This document shows positions 1 to 7,254 of a DNA stretch of 16,973 nucleotides, piece by piece. The DNA comes from Planctomycetota bacterium. Its GTDB lineage: Bacteria; Planctomycetota; Planctomycetia; Planctomycetales; Planctomycetaceae. Under the pieces are notes generated by a model. It had not been told where the DNA came from, did not search any database, and saw only the letters and a list, made by a program, of their open reading frames with translations. Location: positions 1-16,973 of the forward strand of contig JAADHY010000686.1 of the NCBI GenBank assembly GCA_013151585.1. Direction: 5' to 3'. The translations under genes and the position numbers were made by a program. The number at the start of each line of letters is the position of its first letter. Position 1 is the stretch's first letter.

Positions 1-2
1 GA

Positions 3-68
3 AACGGCACGCCTGCCTTGGCCTTGTTGTTGGCTCGCCTGTCCGGCATCGACTGGACCAAGCGGTAG
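3..68 (+). CDS. C-terminal tail of an unidentified protein (5' end outside window)
   Basis: Reading from base 3 gives 21 codons, ending NGTPALALLLARLSGIDWTKR, before a TAG at 66-68. The third codon positions are nearly all G or C, as in the confirmed genes here, whereas the other two plus frames give low-complexity or Cys/Trp-rich peptides. This supports a real gene end lying about 100 bases upstream of dapA on the same strand. The fragment is too short to assign a family or function. Confidence 0.4.
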   Translation, partial: NGTPALALLLARLSGIDWTKR

Positions 69-167
69 GCAGGCATTGATGACGCCTCGGCAAGAGTCGC
101 ATCAGACGGGTAACACGGGCAGGAAGTGACGGACTTCCCCGGCGAACCAAGCGGAAAGGAACCAGTG

Positions 168-1055
168 ATGGGGAGGAAGGGTGAACAGTTTGCGGGGCTG
201 ACGGTGGCGTTGATCACGCCGTTCCGGGACGGCGCGGTCGACGAGTCGGCTCTGCGCCGGCTGGTGGATTTTCATGTCGAAAGCGGCACAGACTGCGTCA
301 GTCCCGTTGGCACGACCGGCGAAAGCCCGACGCTGTCGCACGAAGAGCACGAACGGGTGATCGCGATCGTGTGCGAGCAGGCCGCCGGTCGGATCAAGGT
401 CATGGCCGGAACAGGCTCCAACAGCACTAGCGAAGCGATTCGGCTGACCCGCTTCGCCCAGAAGGCCGGAGCCGATGCCGCGCTCATGGTAGCCCCCTAC
501 TACAACAAGCCGATGCAGGAAGGCTTCTACCAGCATTACAAGGCGGTGGCCGAAGCCGTCGACTTGCCGATCGTGCTTTACAACATCCCCGGTCGCACGG
601 GCAAGAACATGGAGCCGGAGACGATTGCTCGCATCGGCGAGCTGCCGAACGTAGTCGCTGTGAAGGAAGCCAGCGGCTCGATGGATCAAGCTTCGCAGAT
701 TCTGAACCTGAGCGAGCTGACGGTGCTCTCGGGTGACGACAGTTTGACTTTGCCGCTGCTGGCGATTGGAGGCAGCGGGGTCGTTTCGGTCGTCGGCAAC
801 ATCGTGCCGCAAGATGTGCAGGCCATGATTCGCGCTTTTCGGGACGGAGACACGGTCACTGCACAGCAGTGGCACCAGAAACTGTTTCCGCTGTGTCGCG
901 ATTTGCTTTCATTGGCCACGAATCCGATCCCGATCAAGGCGGCCATGCAGCTTCTGGGCCGCGATACGGGCGAGGTTCGCTTGCCGCTGACGGCGCTGGA
1001 CGACGCGCAGCGAACAGCGTTAGCCCAAACGCTGACGAAATACGGGCTGATGTGA
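168..1055 (+). CDS. dapA: 4-hydroxy-tetrahydrodipicolinate synthase (DapA)
   Basis: This cytoplasmic class I aldolase condenses pyruvate with aspartate-4-semialdehyde, the first committed step to diaminopimelate and lysine. At 295 residues from the ATG at 168 it matches the usual length of about 290. Family landmarks are in order: GTTGE near residues 48-52 (substrate-binding threonines), YYNKP at 111-115, YNIPGRTG from the catalytic Tyr138, and the Schiff-base lysine K166 in VVAVKEASG. The spacing matches E. coli DapA (Y133, K161) with an offset of five. An upstream in-frame GTG at 126 would add 14 residues, but AAGGA about 7 bases before the ATG favours 168. The next gene begins 129 bases downstream on the same strand, with no clear terminator between. 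Nothing in the sequence suggests lysine-responsive control. Confidence 0.96.
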   Translation: MGRKGEQFAGLTVALITPFRDGAVDESALRRLVDFHVESGTDCVSPVGTTGESPTLSHEEHERVIAIVCEQAAGRIKVMAGTGSNSTSEAIRLTRFAQKAGADAALMVAPYYNKPMQEGFYQHYKAVAEAVDLPIVLYNIPGRTGKNMEPETIARIGELPNVVAVKEASGSMDQASQILNLSELTVLSGDDSLTLPLLAIGGSGVVSVVGNIVPQDVQAMIRAFRDGDTVTAQQWHQKLFPLCRDLLSLATNPIPIKAAMQLLGRDTGEVRLPLTALDDAQRTALAQTLTKYGLM

Positions 1056-1184
1056 GGACGGATGATGTCACAGCGAGAGGGAGTAGGTCATAGCGGTTGT
1101 GAGCCACGCGGGGGGCGCCGGTCTGAAAAAGGCAGGGCGGGGTGAGGGCTGGGCCACGCGCGGGCATCTTTGGAGGATTCCCCA

Positions 1185-2498
1185 GTGATTTTCGGCTTTG
1201 GAAAAAAGAAAAAGGCGCAGGAGGAAGGCGAAGAACGGCAAGTCGAGCTCGTCTTGTTCAAGGGCGCTTTGAACGGGAAAGAGGCGAACCTGCAGGCAAA
1301 TGCGAAGCTGGCAAAAGCCGGTCTGCTGCCTTCCAAGCAAATCATCACTGACGGTCTGTCGCGACGCGCGGAGATGATTCGAATCGAACCAAAAGGACCT
1401 CAAGCTGCCGTAACGTTCCTCGTGGATGGCGTGCCTTATCCCGGTCCGCGTTTGCCGAAACCGCAGGCTTTCGCCGTGACGCAGATGATCAAGCTGCTGT
1501 CGGGGCTGGAGGTTCAAGTCCGCGACAAGCCGCAGTCGGGCGGGGTTCGGGTCGAGCTGGAAGAACGCCCGTACGAACTGCGCGTCGATACTCAGCCGGT
1601 GCAAGCGGGCGAAAGGCTGATCATCCGAGTGCGCAATCCGCGCGAGGAACGAAAGTCGCCCGAAGAGCTGGGCATGACCGACGAGTTGAAGCAGAAGATT
1701 CGCAGCCTGACTTCCGGGAGGCAGGGGCTGTTTCTGGTTTGCGGTCCGCCCTTCTCTGGGACGACGACCACGGCTTACACCGTATTGCGAAGTTTGGACG
1801 CGTTCCTTTACGGGATTTTCACCCTGGGCGACACGGAGGGACGCGAGCTGATCAACATCGGCGAGGCGGAATGGAATCCGGGCGAGACGCTGCGGGACGC
1901 TCTGGTACGGCTGGTCCGAGCCGAGGCCGACGTGGCCTTCCTGGCGGACCCCGTCAACAAGGAAACCCTGGACACCATTTTGCGAATGCAGGAGGACATC
2001 AGCATCATCGGTGAGTTCCCAGCCAAGGACGCCGCTCACGGGATCGTCCAACTGATCGAGTGGGCGGGGGACGCAGGATTGGTCAGCCGGGGCGTGCGGG
2101 GCGTCATGAGTCAGAAGCTGGTCCGGAAGCTCTGCCCCGAGTGCCGAGAAGCGTACAAACCCAACCCCAAGATTCTTGCAAAGGTGGGGTTACCTTCCGA
2201 GACGAAGGTCCTCTATCGAAAGCCGAAGCCCCCGACGCCCGAAGAGAAAGAATCGGGCGACTATTGGCCGTGCGACGTGTGTGGCGACATCGGCTTCCTC
2301 GGTCGAATCGCTATCTTCGAGCTGATCGAGATGACCGACGCGATGAAAGAGCTTGTGGCCAGCTCACCGACACCGCAAGCCATCAAGGAGCTGGCTCGGA
2401 AAGAGCAAATGTGGTCGTTTCAGAAGGACGGACTGCGTCTGGTGGCGGAAGGTGTCACGTCTTTGGAAGAGTTGCAGCGTGTTTTCAAAGCAGGCTGA
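1185..2498 (+). CDS. GspE/PilB-like secretion ATPase homologue with degenerate catalytic motifs
   Basis: A 437-residue homologue of the type II secretion/type IV pilus ATPases (GspE, PilB). The fold is recognisable: a basic N-terminus (FGKKKK), an N2-like domain, the nucleotide-binding core, and the family's C-terminal region with QKLVRKLCPEC, the paired CDVCG of the zinc-binding loop, and GRIAIFELIE. The motifs of active enzymes are altered. The P-loop reads GPPFSGTTTT, with Thr in place of the catalytic Lys. The Asp box reads FTLGDTEG instead of an EDPVE-type motif. The Walker B/GEIRD region reads RAEADVAFLADPVN, and the His box (STLHTNDA type) is gone. I infer that it binds or scaffolds secretion or pilus components, or is controlled by a partner, rather than hydrolysing ATP. 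An upstream TTG at 1170 is possible, but GGAGG at 1172-1176 lies 8 bases before the GTG at 1185. No other secretion gene is visible nearby. Confidence 0.82.
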   Translation: MIFGFGKKKKAQEEGEERQVELVLFKGALNGKEANLQANAKLAKAGLLPSKQIITDGLSRRAEMIRIEPKGPQAAVTFLVDGVPYPGPRLPKPQAFAVTQMIKLLSGLEVQVRDKPQSGGVRVELEERPYELRVDTQPVQAGERLIIRVRNPREERKSPEELGMTDELKQKIRSLTSGRQGLFLVCGPPFSGTTTTAYTVLRSLDAFLYGIFTLGDTEGRELINIGEAEWNPGETLRDALVRLVRAEADVAFLADPVNKETLDTILRMQEDISIIGEFPAKDAAHGIVQLIEWAGDAGLVSRGVRGVMSQKLVRKLCPECREAYKPNPKILAKVGLPSETKVLYRKPKPPTPEEKESGDYWPCDVCGDIGFLGRIAIFELIEMTDAMKELVASSPTPQAIKELARKEQMWSFQKDGLRLVAEGVTSLEELQRVFKAG

Positions 2499-2853
2499 CC
2501 GTGACCAAGCCTGCCCAGGGCGAGGCGTCGCGTTCGGGACAGGGACACGCGATGGCAGCAGCCAAGGCGCGGCGCTGAGAACTTGGACTTGAGACGTTTG
2601 AACGCGGCTTGGGGCTCTTTCCCAACTTCTTGCGAGTCTGGGCCGTAGCTTTAGGGACGCACACACCGGAGGCGCGCCGGGACGGTCACCGCCAAGTGCT
2701 CGCAGCACCAGGTCAGCCCGGCCAGTACTCTGCCACAGCAGAGAAGTGGAATTGTGATGTGGCCGTCCCGCCCCTCTTGCCAAGCGAGATGCCTGCGCCA
2801 CAACGTCTCGTGATCACATTTCGTCCCAAATGACGCAGCACTAGCCCGCGTAA

Positions 2854-2880
2854 TCGGAATAACCGGAAAAACCGGAATTT
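2854..2880. repeat. Three tandem 9-base units, (T/C)CGGAA plus three A/T bases
   Basis: The units are TCGGAATAA, CCGGAAAAA and CCGGAATTT, directly abutting, in an otherwise GC-rich gap. A 9-base period means successive copies fall on nearly the same face of DNA if a protein bends it, or it could be a simple-repeat relic. It lies 450 bases upstream of the efflux lipoprotein start. Function is unknown. Confidence 0.6.
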
Positions 2881-3021
2881 CTGAAAACTCGCCTGATGCC
2901 CAAAAAATCGGATGTAGTGGTAATTTGCTTGGTGCCGACTAAGTAAATACTAGCGGTCATATGGGTTGGCCGGCGTGGGGCTGTCCGGAGGCTGGGGGCC
3001 TTTGTCGCAGTTGGGGCGAGT

Positions 3022-3049
3022 CGCTCACACGGCGATGTCCGCGTGAGCG
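3022..3049. promoter_or_regulatory. Strong inverted repeat, candidate operator or RNA hairpin
   Basis: CGCTCACACGG (3022-3032) and CCGCGTGAGCG (3039-3049) are complementary at 10 of 11 positions around a 6-base loop. There is no following T-run, so it is not a standard intrinsic terminator. The spacing and symmetry resemble a site for a dimeric repressor, as often seen ahead of drug-efflux genes, but no regulator gene is visible nearby. It lies about 285 bases upstream of the NodT-type gene, so it could also be in its 5' leader. Confidence 0.4.
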
Positions 3050-3332
3050 TTGATCACAATGCGGCCGCCCGGTCGGCAAAACACATTGCCCGCGGCGTCA
3101 GTAAGGGAGGGTGTCGGCCTTCTCTACGATCTCGGTTGCGTCGCTGACCCGCCGGGCTAGTGCGGGTGAGTCCGTGGGCAGGGCCGCCCACCTGGTAGCC
3201 GCGTCTGCTTACGCTGGGGTTGGCCTTGCCCGCGTCCGTGTCGGCTCTTGGGCTCCGAGAGCAAGAGGCTGCTCCGAGCCGCGCGGCATGGAAGTCTCGG
3301 CCGCGGCCAGAAGTCACGTCAGGGAGGACCTT

Positions 3333-4931
3333 ATGTGTACTTTCTTTCGCGCAGTTGGGCGGCTGCGCATGCCAACTGGGCGGGCTCGCTTGGCACGCCC
3401 CACGTTGGCGCTCGTTCTGCTGGCAGGTGCGGGGCTCGCATTCACCTCCGGCTGCACCAGTCTCGGTCAGTGGGCTCGGCAATGTTTCAAAGTTGGGCCG
3501 GACTACCAGCAGCCACCCGCGCCGGTGGCCGACGAGTGGATCGATTTCGAAAGCCCCGAAATCGTGAGCGAATCGTCTGACTATAGTAACTGGTGGAGCG
3601 TATTCGGTGATCCGGTCCTGGACCGATTGATCCAGAAGGCGTCACGCCAGAACCTGACGCTGCAAAGCGCCGGCATGCGCATCCTGGAGGCGCGGGCCCG
3701 GTTGGCCGTCGCTCGGGGCAACCTGTTCCCGCAGACCCAGCAAGCCTTCGGCGACTTTACCCGCATCAACGGCTCGACAACGGTCGCGAACGTCTTCCCG
3801 GCCAACGACTTTGACAACTGGGACGCTGGCTTCAACGCTTCTTGGGAGCTCGACTTTTGGGGCCGTTTCCGCCGCGCCATTGAGTCCCAGGAAGCGATCC
3901 TGAACGCGGAAATTGAAAACTACGACAGCGTGCTCGTCATCTTGCAGGCGGAGGTTGCCACGGCCTACATTCAGTACCGTACCTTCCAGCAGCGTCTCCA
4001 GTGGGCGAAGGAGAATGTCGAGCTGCAAAAACGCACGCTCGAGATCGTGAACGTGCAGTTCCGTAACGGGCGCGTGACCGAACTGGACGTTGCTCAAGCC
4101 AAAGAAAACTTGGCGGCGACGGAGGCGCTGATTCCGCAATTGGAAAGCGGGCTCCGGCAGACGGCCAATGCCCTTTGCGTTCTGATGGGCGAGCCGCCGC
4201 GCGACCTGACCGAGGAGCTGGGCGAAGCGCCGATCCCCGCCCCGCCAGACCGAATTTTCGTGGGGATTCCCGCCGAACTTCTGCGTCGGCGGCCCGACGT
4301 TCGCCGCGCCGAACGGCTGGCGGCAGCTCAGTGTGCGGCGATCGGCATCGCCGAATCCGACCTCTATCCCCGCATCGCTATCACCGGCTACATCGGACTC
4401 GAATCCGAGAATCTCTCCAGCTTGTTTGATAGCCGGTCGTTCATCGGCGCGATCGGGCCCGGCTTCCGCTGGAATATCCTTAACTACGGGCGGATCGTCA
4501 ACAACGTTCGAGCGAACGAGGCTCAGTTCTACAAGTTGGTTGTCGATTACCAAAACACCGTGCTGACGGCGGCCCGTGAGGTCGAAGACGCCATTGTGTC
4601 CTACTTGAAAGAAAAGCAACGCGTCCAGAACCTCGAGGAATCGGCCAAAGCCGCGGCGCGCGCCGTGGAACTTGCGACGACCCAATACCGGCAAGGCAAG
4701 ATCAACTTCCAACCGGTGGTCTACATGCAACAACTCCTGGCCGCGCGGCAAGACGAACTGGCGGCGTCTCGCGGCGCGGTGGACGCCAGCGCCATCGCCG
4801 TCTACAAAGCCCTCGGCGGCGGATGGCAAGCCCGGTTTGCTGGCCCGGAGATGCCGACGGAGTTGGCCCCCGCCCCGGCGGTCAATGAGAACTCGAACGA
4901 ACTGGTCCCACCGGAGCCGGAGGCTCCGTAA
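3333..4931 (+). CDS. NodT-family RND efflux outer-membrane lipoprotein
   Basis: A 532-residue TolC/OprM-like outer-membrane factor, the exit duct of a tripartite RND pump. The N-terminus has a basic stretch, a hydrophobic helix (about residues 22-39) and a Cys at 41 in FTSGC, an acceptable though not ideal lipobox, so the mature protein should be lipid-anchored. KVGPDYQQPPAPVADEW follows, the family's typical mature start. The two repeated outer-membrane-efflux domains follow; the second includes LLRRRPDVRRAE and AIGIAESDLYPRIAITG, both diagnostic. The start at 3333 has AGGGAGG five bases upstream; a longer in-frame version from 3111 lacks this. The matching adaptor and pump genes lie on the opposite strand downstream, so the channel is transcribed separately and convergently. 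It probably serves that pump, although outer-membrane factors can be shared. Confidence 0.93.
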   Translation: MCTFFRAVGRLRMPTGRARLARPTLALVLLAGAGLAFTSGCTSLGQWARQCFKVGPDYQQPPAPVADEWIDFESPEIVSESSDYSNWWSVFGDPVLDRLIQKASRQNLTLQSAGMRILEARARLAVARGNLFPQTQQAFGDFTRINGSTTVANVFPANDFDNWDAGFNASWELDFWGRFRRAIESQEAILNAEIENYDSVLVILQAEVATAYIQYRTFQQRLQWAKENVELQKRTLEIVNVQFRNGRVTELDVAQAKENLAATEALIPQLESGLRQTANALCVLMGEPPRDLTEELGEAPIPAPPDRIFVGIPAELLRRRPDVRRAERLAAAQCAAIGIAESDLYPRIAITGYIGLESENLSSLFDSRSFIGAIGPGFRWNILNYGRIVNNVRANEAQFYKLVVDYQNTVLTAAREVEDAIVSYLKEKQRVQNLEESAKAAARAVELATTQYRQGKINFQPVVYMQQLLAARQDELAASRGAVDASAIAVYKALGGGWQARFAGPEMPTELAPAPAVNENSNELVPPEPEAP

Positions 4932-4980
4932 GCGAGATTGACCGAGCCACCTCACCAGGCTTCCAGGCGAGGAGAGTCCC

Positions 4981-5400
4981 ATGGCGGCCATCATCCAGAC
5001 TGCCGCGCGTATCGCTTGCACCTTGGCCGTTTTCGGCTTGTTCCATCAGGACGCGAGCGGCCAAACGGAACGGCCCGAGGCAACGGCATCACGGCCGAAG
5101 CTGATGCGGCTGGCGCACCACGTCGTGCATGCAGCCCGAACCGTGAGCCACCGTGGGCTGACGCAGCTTGCTTTCCGATGCCACCCGGCCGTCTGCCCAG
5201 CCTGGTGTCCAGACAATTATCGCCCCAAATGTCCCCCGACGATCTGCCCGCCAGAGTACTGCGGCTATTACGGATGCTATCGGCCGAAATGCCCGCCGCA
5301 TATTTGTCTGCCCCGGTATTGCGGAACGGGGGAATGCTACCAGCCGAAATGTCCGCCCCCTTTCCGGATCCCCTGCGGTACCCCGTGGGACGGGAAATGA
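4981..5400 (+). CDS. Small secreted Cys/Pro-rich protein with Cys at every fifth residue
   Basis: A 139-residue protein of no family I recognise. It starts at an ATG preceded by GAGGAGAG, 49 bases after the efflux lipoprotein and probably co-transcribed with it. Residues 1-28 look like a signal peptide (hydrophobic IACTLAVFGLF, then DASG-QTE as a likely cleavage site). The middle is basic and His-containing (LAHHVVHAARTVSHR). From residue 67 on there are 13 cysteines, and nine of them (84, 89, 94, 99, 104, 109, 114, 119, 124) are spaced exactly five apart within 20-residue repeats of the form YRPKCPP.IC..YCG...C. Such regular Cys and Pro suggest a disulfide-bonded or metal-binding extracytoplasmic protein; this is inference. 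A different frame (4938-5492) is also open but lacks a ribosome site. The stop lies one base from the stop of the convergent antiporter gene. Confidence 0.72.
   Translation: MAAIIQTAARIACTLAVFGLFHQDASGQTERPEATASRPKLMRLAHHVVHAARTVSHRGLTQLAFRCHPAVCPAWCPDNYRPKCPPTICPPEYCGYYGCYRPKCPPHICLPRYCGTGECYQPKCPPPFRIPCGTPWDGK
5218..5358 (+). repeat. 60-base in-frame tandem repeat within the Cys-rich gene
   Basis: Two full 60-base units (5218-5277, 5278-5337) and the start of a third (5338-5358) encode YRPKCPP.IC..., YRPKCPP.IC... and YQPKCPP. Codons differ between units (for example CGCCCCAAA against CGGCCGAAA), so the protein repeat is kept while the DNA has drifted. This points to selection on the protein and to an old duplication rather than a recent one. 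Confidence 0.8.
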
Positions 5401-5401
5401 C

Positions 5402-7237
5402 TCACAAAAGCAAGAAACAGAGCCAAAGGACGACTGTGGGGAGCAGGGCCGCTTTGAGCAGGCCCGCAGGGGACACTACTCCATCGAAATGATGCTTCAA
5501 AAGGGACTGGCCGGCGGGATTCGGCGCGTTGGCGATGATCGTCAGCCCTCCACCGGTCACCGCCCCAGCCACCACCGCATACTTGAGCGAGTCGGTAAAG
5601 CCGGGCACGAGCGTGCTCAGGTACGTTATGGCGGCGTTGTCGTTAAAAGCCGTCAGTACCGTCGTGCCAAACATCAAGGGCACCTCACCTAACTGGCTGA
5701 GCACTGGAGCGATCCACCAACCCTGCACCCCTCCGTGGATCACCAACCCTGCCAGGAAAAAACCAACGAGCATCGGCGGCTTCAGATCGATCGCGTTTTG
5801 GTAGGCCGTGGTGATCTGGGCAAACCCCAAGAAAAACAGCATGCCGAGAATAAACAGGGGCGGATGGTGAGCGTTGAGGATGGTCCAAACCATGAACATC
5901 ACGTGCGTGAGCGTCACCCACCATGGCACGGGATCCTCGCGCGCGTCCCGATCGGGGTCGTGAAACTTGGGACGCTTGTCTTCCGGTAAGAGGCCAGGCA
6001 GGTAGCGGCGCATCTTCGCCAACCGCACTTCTTCGAATCGCTTGTCCAACGCCTCGCGAATAAGGTCCGGATCGACCCCCTGGGTTTTCAGGGCTGGCAG
6101 CGTCTCTTGTTCCAGACGGCGACGCACCTCGACGAGCATCACTTCAGTCCGTTCGTCGAGAGCCTTCAAATGTCCGTGCTCGGCCTCGACCTCCACCACG
6201 ATTCGCTCGAATTCCTTTTCGATTCGCGGCCGAGTCACGAAGCGCCGTTTGATCTCATCCTTTAGATTCCCGAGGGCGAAGGTGTGCTGAAGCCGCGCAA
6301 ACTCCTTGCGGAAGACCAGCGCATACAGCGCGTTGGCGATGACGATGCCCACGATCGCCTTCCAGCCGAAATGGGTGAGCATGTGGCCGGTGCCCCAGCC
6401 CCAAGGCCCGGCGACCATCAGCACGGGTGGAGCAGCGAAGTGAGTGAGCGTGCCGCCGACCGACACGTTCACGAACAGCAAACCCAGAGTGGCGTACTTG
6501 AACGATCGGCTCGGCCCAAGTTCGTAGAATTTTCTGGAAAGCAGCAGCGCCGCGATGGTCATGGCCGCCGGTTCCGTGATGAATGAGCCGAGGATCGGCC
6601 CCACCGTGAGGATGGTCAGCCAAAGCGCGGCCAGCGACCCGCCGAGCAGGCGGGCGATCGCCAGCATCATGGATTCCACCAGCTTCAGAATCGGCCGAGT
6701 GGCTGCAAGCGTCATAATCACCACCACGAAGGCCGCTTCGGTGAAATTCACGTCGTGGCTCACATATTGGACCGCCGTGTTCCAGTCATAGAACGCTGTG
6801 ATCGCCCCCATCAAGACGACGGCCCAGAGGCCGAAAACGACCTCGACCTCTCCCAGAAAATGGAACAGCTCGGCGACCGGATCGATCGAGTCCTGAGCGG
6901 CTTGCCCGCGCTCGATTCTGCTGCGGTGAGCCGCCAGTCGCCTGTGGGAGATGCTGGTGAACTTCGTCGCCAAGAACGTGTGGACAATGGCGGCGAGGAA
7001 TATCAGGGACGCGACCAGGTTGAACGGTTCCTCGGCGATGCGGTGCAGCAGAATCTGAGGCACGCCGCTGAGCTCCGCATCGCCGTAGCTGTCAAGCTTT
7101 CGCGGGAATTCGGCGTTCGTCGCGCCGGCAGGTCCGGCGGCCCAGACGCCGGGCGCCGTTGTCGCCAGGATCGCTGCGGCCGCGAGCCATGCCGCGAGGC
7201 CCTTCCGAAGCAGTCGCGCGATCGAACCCGGCGCCAT
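5402..7237 (-). CDS. Putative Na+/H+ antiporter (Na_H_antiport_3-like, ion-transporter superfamily)
   Basis: A 611-residue inner-membrane protein, third in the minus-strand efflux operon, 17 bases after the RND pump stop. A cleavable-looking leader (residues about 12-34, ending VWAAG) precedes many membrane segments in two blocks, roughly residues 72-310 and 440-611. Conserved ion-path motifs are visible: ITEPAAMTIAALLL near 220-233 and TAFNDNAAITYLSTL near 529-543, the latter resembling the DNxA motif of NhaD/ArsB-type carriers. Between the blocks is a long charged, helical, probably cytoplasmic segment (about 311-437, rich in E, R and K). The start at 7237 has GGAG about 8 bases upstream; a longer in-frame version reaching 7660 overlaps the pump gene and is not protein-like. 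Substrate is not certain: the family name is my recollection from its sequence style, and Na+/H+ exchange is predicted only. The gene's end is almost fused tail to tail with the Cys-rich gene. Confidence 0.82.
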   Translation of the reverse strand: MAPGSIARLLRKGLAAWLAAAAILATTAPGVWAAGPAGATNAEFPRKLDSYGDAELSGVPQILLHRIAEEPFNLVASLIFLAAIVHTFLATKFTSISHRRLAAHRSRIERGQAAQDSIDPVAELFHFLGEVEVVFGLWAVVLMGAITAFYDWNTAVQYVSHDVNFTEAAFVVVIMTLAATRPILKLVESMMLAIARLLGGSLAALWLTILTVGPILGSFITEPAAMTIAALLLSRKFYELGPSRSFKYATLGLLFVNVSVGGTLTHFAAPPVLMVAGPWGWGTGHMLTHFGWKAIVGIVIANALYALVFRKEFARLQHTFALGNLKDEIKRRFVTRPRIEKEFERIVVEVEAEHGHLKALDERTEVMLVEVRRRLEQETLPALKTQGVDPDLIREALDKRFEEVRLAKMRRYLPGLLPEDKRPKFHDPDRDAREDPVPWWVTLTHVMFMVWTILNAHHPPLFILGMLFFLGFAQITTAYQNAIDLKPPMLVGFFLAGLVIHGGVQGWWIAPVLSQLGEVPLMFGTTVLTAFNDNAAITYLSTLVPGFTDSLKYAVVAGAVTGGGLTIIANAPNPAGQSLLKHHFDGVVSPAGLLKAALLPTVVLWLCFLLL

Positions 7238-7254
7238 TGTCTTGTCTCCGAAAC

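Larger units (their letters stand above)
2499..3332. other. Gene-poor interval before the efflux lipoprotein gene
   Basis: About 830 bases with no convincing gene; open frames here have low-complexity, Arg/Pro/Ser-rich translations. It holds a 9-base tandem repeat (2854-2880) and a strong inverted repeat (3022-3049), described separately. An AT-richer patch around 2925-2955 (TTGCTT followed by AAATACTAG) is the best place for a promoter of the downstream gene, but its match to a sigma-70 consensus is weak. A longer in-frame extension of the downstream gene (from 3111) is open but has no ribosome site and reads unlike an exported protein. Confidence 0.5.

Noticed and set aside
11..74. GCCTGCC/GGCAGGC inverted repeat across the stop of the first partial gene
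   Set aside because: Only 7 bases with a 50-base gap and partly inside coding sequence; no T-run. Not a credible terminator.
1068..2051. 327-residue minus frame opposite the GspE-like gene
   Set aside because: Shadow frame; the plus frame has the family motifs and a ribosome site.
2560..2640. Minus-strand frame reading VQTSQVQVLSAAP, which resembles the false peptides seen over tRNA genes
   Set aside because: No cloverleaf could be built: no D-arm, anticodon arm or TTC-type T-loop with a matching acceptor stem on either strand.
3642..5021. 459-residue minus frame opposite the efflux lipoprotein gene
   Set aside because: Antisense shadow of a confirmed gene: a His/Arg/Val-rich translation typical of reversed GC-rich coding DNA.
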